Below are positions 61,401 through 64,000 of a stretch of 64,000 bases of DNA, in pieces. How positions within the stretch are numbered: position 1 is the stretch's first letter; every line of letters begins with the position of its first letter. This stretch comes from Helicoverpa zea (Eukaryota; Arthropoda; Insecta; Lepidoptera; Noctuidae): positions 13,286,189 through 13,350,188 of the forward strand of contig NC_061455.1 of the NCBI RefSeq assembly GCF_022581195.2, in the 5' to 3' direction. The notes under the pieces were generated by a model. The model saw only the letters and a list, made by a program, of their open reading frames with translations. It did no database searches and was not told where the DNA came from. The position numbers and the translations under genes were made by a program.

Positions 61401-62577
61401 CTATTTCCCTGGGATGCGGAGGATCGTTACAGATTATGTGAAGGCTTGTGTAGATTGTCAGCGATACAAGGCTACCAATAACAAGCCCCCCGGACTGCTC
61501 CAAACGCCAGTGTTACAGCAACGCAATGAGGTCTTAGCTGTTGACCTTTTCGGTCCCCTACCTGAAGGTGAAAACGGTGAGAGATGGATTCTTCTGGTTG
61601 AAGACACCGCTACCAGGTGGGTAGAACTTTTTGCCCTGCAGGAGGCGACTGCTGAAGCTTGCGCACGAGTGCTAACCGAAGAATACTTCCTTCGGTATGG
61701 TTTACCTCGCAGGGTAACGTCCGATAACGGCGTACAATTTGTTGGGGCAGTCATGCAACAATGTATGTTTATCTTAGGGGTAAAACAAAATTTTGTACCA
61801 CTTTACCATCCAGAGGCAAACCCCGCTGAACGGAAAAACCGCGATTTAAAGGTGCAGCTCGCCCAACTTGTGGAGAATGACCATGGTTCTTGGCCAGAGA
61901 AACTACCGGTGATCCGTTTTGCCCTGAATAGCGCCGTTTGTAGAACCACCGGTGCTACTCCCGCATTTCTGATGTTTGCCAGAGAGGTGAGATCCCCCAC
62001 CGAAGCCCGTCATGATTTGAGAGCCATACTCGATAAAGAGAACTTCCTTCCTCAGATCACTCCCTACTTAAGGAGCTTTATTTCTAACCTGGCTGCGGTT
62101 CGAGAGCGAGTTGAAGGACAACAAGATCAATCCAAGAGGTGTGCTGATCAATCACGTAGACCTAGTCCCGATTATAAGGTAGGGGACAAAGTATTAGTCC
62201 GGACCCATGCCCTGAGTCAAGGAAGTAAAGGTCTGACTGCGAAATTCTTCCCCAAACGGGACGGACCCTACGTGATCACCAAAAGGGTTAGCCCGACTAC
62301 CTTTATTATCTCGCCAATAGAAAATCCGGCCGACAGTCTAGGTAAATATCATACACAAGATTTAACACCATTCGTGGACACTGGTACAGGTAATGCCGTA
62401 CCACCCAATCCTGTTCGACCCAAACGACGTCGCGGACGTCCGAAACGCTCGGGCAATGAGCTAGTCCAGGAGCGAGGACGCTCTCCAGAACTAGAGGGGG
62501 AGTATGTCGCAAATCGAATTACCCCGCGCATTTCCGGACGCCGCCAAACTCGCGTTCCCGCTCGTTTCCTAGAATAG
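58192..62577 (+). CDS. pol: Pol polyprotein: NC knuckle, protease, RT, RNase H, integrase
   Basis: 1461 codons from the first ATG; the frame is open from 58084, so a frameshifted ribosome could enter earlier and the ATG need not be used. Domains by residue: CCHC knuckle C79-x2-C82-x4-H87-x4-C92; a Cys/Asn-rich linker about 93-345; retropepsin with the catalytic DTGA at 366-369 and a later LLGMDF; reverse transcriptase about 540-750 with FCVDYRRLN, LDLRSGYWQ, MPFGLKNAP and catalytic YLDD at 690-693; RNase H with D in RTDAS (about 839), E in TEREA (about 880) and D in GSDHQPL (about 905); integrase with the H-x6-H...C-x2-C zinc domain about 1049-1090, core D1118, D1178 and E1213 (34 residues between the last two, with an NPAERKNRDL context), then a GPY/F module near 1358. 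An AT-hook-like RPKRRRGRPKR lies at 1409-1419. The C-terminal 24 or so residues and the stop (62575-62577) are encoded by the 3' LTR. All catalytic residues are present, so activity is plausible. It copies the element RNA in the particle and inserts the DNA in the nucleus. Confidence 0.95.
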   Translation: MHAPSRTEHPQRDATTAAEARFKRPRALSPRARAPLATRQRRRRASRPPPERAPASTTRQEQTHTSSPASSRPASRPFCVSCRRFGHRKEQCRKSTGSAAQTINNPVSCYQCGTQNVTRENCKQCNNEQSFYSIAPRCVSYSKSTHQSNHNISNNSYVANCIESTSHSNIFSNNNYVQQNSGSCDSPRINEQPSKQKLDSRYLRKQNSTCSTNNLKLNKEFADVHLTSNVVKCYHEYVTNNNSKDNMIIDNAHCELGCKRQLSTIVPKNILCCDDADDDYSSHYFNMCHDARDIEGCNQYACNLFSDSFCSCNCFKHKLDIKVCSDTIYCVESTRAGDGNHDKLGVVSRPIFNIKILGASGTALVDTGAKNCIAGHTLHILLRRKGHPLQPARRRIKLADGHAREVDVLMTTLDVHLEGKVVQAPFLILPDARQNETLLGMDFLLAASLIMDFARKCWCFSETRHVEYPMQFEPSILPQLSCSSADVLREDEGTVLTQPERDLLEQTLVDNGDIFQLGGEPTPYAEHRIDTGEHPPISVPPYRLTPAKKELMRQEIEKMLKDDIIEECESAWCSPALLVPKANGSIRFCVDYRRLNAVTKTDHYPMPLIDELLQSTKRDCYMSTLDLRSGYWQVSVNEQDRDKTAFISPLGTFRFKRMPFGLKNAPSTFQRLIDRLRLCSSLANVTILAYLDDLLIISEGFQQHLEDLRSVFSRLREFKLRVKRDKCVFARGSVQYLGHVITQQGISPDPDKVKAVLDMHEPNNLKHLRTFLQTCSWFRKFIPNFSAVAEPLTRLTRKSQTWTWGTTQSSAFHDLKRLLTSAPVLVQADFNRPFILRTDASNYALGAVLLQGEDKEERPIEYASRLLTAAERNYSTTEREALAVVWAVERFRCYLDGHPVIIGSDHQPLRWLMTLKSPTGRLVRWALKLQSFDIQCQYTPGKANVVADTLSRPICSPDTRDSCGICTVIVDIPARSPEELRREQLADPEIQKILIDMESTDEVASRRWTERGYLLSLGVLYRYNPDSDSESPQLVIPLSLRPEILKECHDSPLAGHSGIDCTYLKIAQSFYFPGMRRIVTDYVKACVDCQRYKATNNKPPGLLQTPVLQQRNEVLAVDLFGPLPEGENGERWILLVEDTATRWVELFALQEATAEACARVLTEEYFLRYGLPRRVTSDNGVQFVGAVMQQCMFILGVKQNFVPLYHPEANPAERKNRDLKVQLAQLVENDHGSWPEKLPVIRFALNSAVCRTTGATPAFLMFAREVRSPTEARHDLRAILDKENFLPQITPYLRSFISNLAAVRERVEGQQDQSKRCADQSRRPSPDYKVGDKVLVRTHALSQGSKGLTAKFFPKRDGPYVITKRVSPTTFIISPIENPADSLGKYHTQDLTPFVDTGTGNAVPPNPVRPKRRRGRPKRSGNELVQERGRSPELEGEYVANRITPRISGRRQTRVPARFLE
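62416..62448 (+). other. AT-hook-like motif coding segment in pol
   Basis: Encodes RPKRRRGRPKR, an RGRP core flanked by basic residues, the AT-hook pattern for minor-groove binding of AT-rich DNA. It lies after the GPY/F module, where chromoviruses carry a chromodomain. A targeting role is inference. Confidence 0.6.
62493..62502 (+). other. Polypurine tract
   Basis: AGAGGGGGAG lies two bases before the 3' LTR and serves as the plus-strand primer site in LTR retroelements. It is also translated as part of pol. Confidence 0.85.
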
Positions 62578-62762
62578 ACGGAAGGGGCGGGACGTTCGTA
62601 GCTTACGCGAATGCGCGCCGACGCGCCACGAACGCGCAGCGACGGGCGCGCCGACATCTTGTTTTTTTTAGTCAGTAGACGCATGAGCCGCGCGCGATAA
62701 GCATCGATCGCATGTATTGCTAGATCCGCCGCGCGTGCCCTCACAAAGGTTCCTCTACGAAA
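62505..62762 (+). repeat. 3' LTR
   Basis: 258 bp, identical by eye to 57042-57299. Its first 73 bases encode the end of pol. The AAAG duplication follows directly. Confidence 0.95.
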
Positions 62763-62859
62763 AAAGTTTATTTCCTTGCGGTAAAGTTACGAACTATTGT
62801 ATTCATTCGAATAATGTTTTCAATGTTATATCGCTCGTTTATCTAAGGTAGGTAAGGCT

Positions 62860-62912
62860 ACTTTGAGTAATTCCCACAGGACGTGGATGAAACCATTGGC
62901 AGGAGCTATATA
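62860..62912 (+). repeat. Decayed Helitron-like 3' end
   Basis: TTCCCACAGGACGTGGATGA, then AACCATTGGCAGGAGCTATA resembles the CCCACGGGACG...GGCAGGAGCTAG tails of lepidopteran non-autonomous Helitrons, with the terminal CTAG mutated to CTAT. Confidence 0.45.
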
Positions 62913-63417
62913 CGAAAGCTTCTTATATACCTACGAGATGTCTTTAAGATCAACATATTTCTCCTTATGATCAAGAAAAAGGAAATTATAATTATAAAAA
63001 ATTACTGGAATTCTGGAATACTCTATAACTGATACATAGTTTGTATAAAGACCAACAATTTTAGTTCAAAGTGGCACTAACATACAGTGTTGTACTAGAA
63101 TGTGAACCGATATGTTATAATGACATTATATGTGTTGCTATTGTGGAGCCCTGCAGGCAAATTACTTGAGCCGTTTAGGTGCTCAGCATTTCATATTAAT
63201 GAGATTTAGACGACAAGAATGGCTGTACACAGACGTATTAGTAATCTGACATGTTTGCTTCAGTGACTTGTTTTGATGCTAAACAATTTTGAAGCTCTTG
63301 AATTCAATTTAATTATTTAGATAAAGGGAAAGAAGGATTTACTTCTATGGTACGGTAAGCATAATTTAATAACTAGAAACTAACCCACATTTAAAAAAAA
63401 AATATATGTTACCGTAA

Positions 63418-63560
63418 GATTACAAATATCGTTAGATTACAATCTATCTCGAGAGATTGTAAACTGTCGAATTATTGTGAACCGTAACATCTGATTGCAA
63501 TTTAACGCATTATTTTTCGCTATATTATAATCTATCGATGAGAAATTGTCAAATTGTCAA
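63418..63560. repeat. Palindrome-rich repeat-like block
   Basis: TTACAATCT (63437-63445) and its inverse AGATTGTAA (63454-63462) flank ATCTCGAG. The surrounding sequence repeats GATTACAA, GATTGTAA and AATTGTC words on both strands, as in the interior of some palindromic MITEs. Borders were not found. Confidence 0.4.
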
Positions 63561-64000
63561 CTGTCCGAAAGCTCTCTCTGATTGGTCAGTCTTTTTGTAA
63601 GATCGACCAATCACGACCAGCCGTTCTGTTCCCATGGAGTTCCCGTAGAGTTAGGAATGAAATAGAGGTGTCAGTTAAATAAAATAAATGCTCTTCAAAA
63701 ATTCTTCAAGTATTAAATTTATATAAAAATAACTCTTATAAAAATACAGTTAGGTATTTTGTCTTCAAATACAAACTAATATTTAAAAATAAAATAAAAG
63801 GGGTGCTAATTAAACAGGCTTCTTTTTAATATCATTATTCGCCCCCAAAAATGTATGTTGCCTTCTAAATTACTAAGTCAGCCACAATTAATAAAGCGTC
63901 AAGCATCTAAATAATACTATCTTAGCCACGAGTTATCTTCCACTCTAAATACAACTCAGCATGATGGTTATGTTTTTGCATCTAAATTTGTAGCATGCAT

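Larger units (their letters stand above)
57042..62762 (+). mobile_element. Complete Ty3/gypsy LTR retrotransposon
   Basis: A 5721-bp element flanked by the 4-bp direct repeat AAAG (57038-57041 and 62763-62766). In order it contains a 258-bp LTR, a primer-binding-site candidate, gag, pol with protease, reverse transcriptase, RNase H and integrase, a polypurine tract, and a second LTR. Integrase downstream of RNase H is the Ty3/gypsy order, as opposed to Copia. No envelope ORF lies between pol and the 3' LTR, so it is a retrotransposon and not an errantivirus-type element. The two LTRs are identical by eye over all 258 bp and both long ORFs are open, so the insertion is young and may still be competent. 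Its base composition is clearly GC-richer than the host flanks. Confidence 0.95.
62763..64000. other. AT-rich flank of the retrotransposon
   Basis: No gene seen. Contains a Helitron-like remnant and a palindrome-rich block, listed separately. The rest is anonymous. Confidence 0.5.

Overview
The window looks like AT-rich, gene-poor nuclear DNA from a moth or butterfly, most likely a noctuid-type moth. This placement rests on recognised repeat families, not on a host gene: tRNA-derived SINEs whose 3' ends carry GATGATGA tails, Helitron-like ends reading ...GGGCAACAGCTAG, a dispersed repeat bounded by GGGTTCCGTA/TACGGAACCCT, and RTE-like and CR1/Jockey-like LINE tails. I found no convincing host protein-coding exon, no rRNA, no free-standing tRNA gene and no CRISPR array. 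The DNA is probably intergenic or inside a very long intron.

Layout. From 1 to about 8.8 kb there is a dense cluster of old mobile elements: a Helitron-like repeat (1921-2123), a (TTTGTCTG)n-bearing repeat (2184-2480), a transposase-relic DNA transposon (2520-3368), a GC-rich long-TIR MITE (4987-5336), three copies of one SINE family, and an RTE-like LINE 3' end (8611-8810). From 8.8 to 22.7 kb most sequence is anonymous, with two further short RTE-like LINE tails on the minus strand; the one at 11011-11177 is bracketed by a perfect 15-bp target duplication. From 22.7 to 24.3 kb there is a full-length SINE with a 17-bp target duplication, a MITE with 60-bp inverted repeats, and a 5'-truncated SINE of a second family. 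From 24.3 to 49 kb the sequence is mostly anonymous, with scattered SINE and Helitron fragments and a few patches of distinct composition or clustered motifs that could be regulatory (about 40.05-40.26 kb and 42.9-43.0 kb). From 49 to 55.3 kb there is another repeat cluster, including a perfect 93-bp direct duplication and a CR1/Jockey-like LINE 3' end.

The main feature is a complete Ty3/gypsy-type LTR retrotransposon at 57042-62762 on the plus strand. It has two LTRs of 258 bp that I read as identical, a 4-bp AAAG target duplication, a primer-binding-site candidate, a gag ORF, a pol ORF (protease, reverse transcriptase, RNase H, integrase) and a polypurine tract. Identical LTRs imply a recent insertion. 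In the intended cycle, Gag builds the particle, pol is reached by a change of reading frame inside a roughly 390-nt overlap, protease cuts the polyprotein, RT/RNase H copies the RNA between the LTRs, and integrase inserts the copy.

Unusual points of this element: pol lies in the +1 register relative to gag, and the nucleocapsid CCHC knuckle is encoded in the pol frame. A roughly 250-residue Cys/Asn-rich, AT-rich linker separates that knuckle from the protease. An AT-hook-like motif follows the integrase GPY/F module. The pol stop codon lies inside the 3' LTR. No envelope ORF is present.
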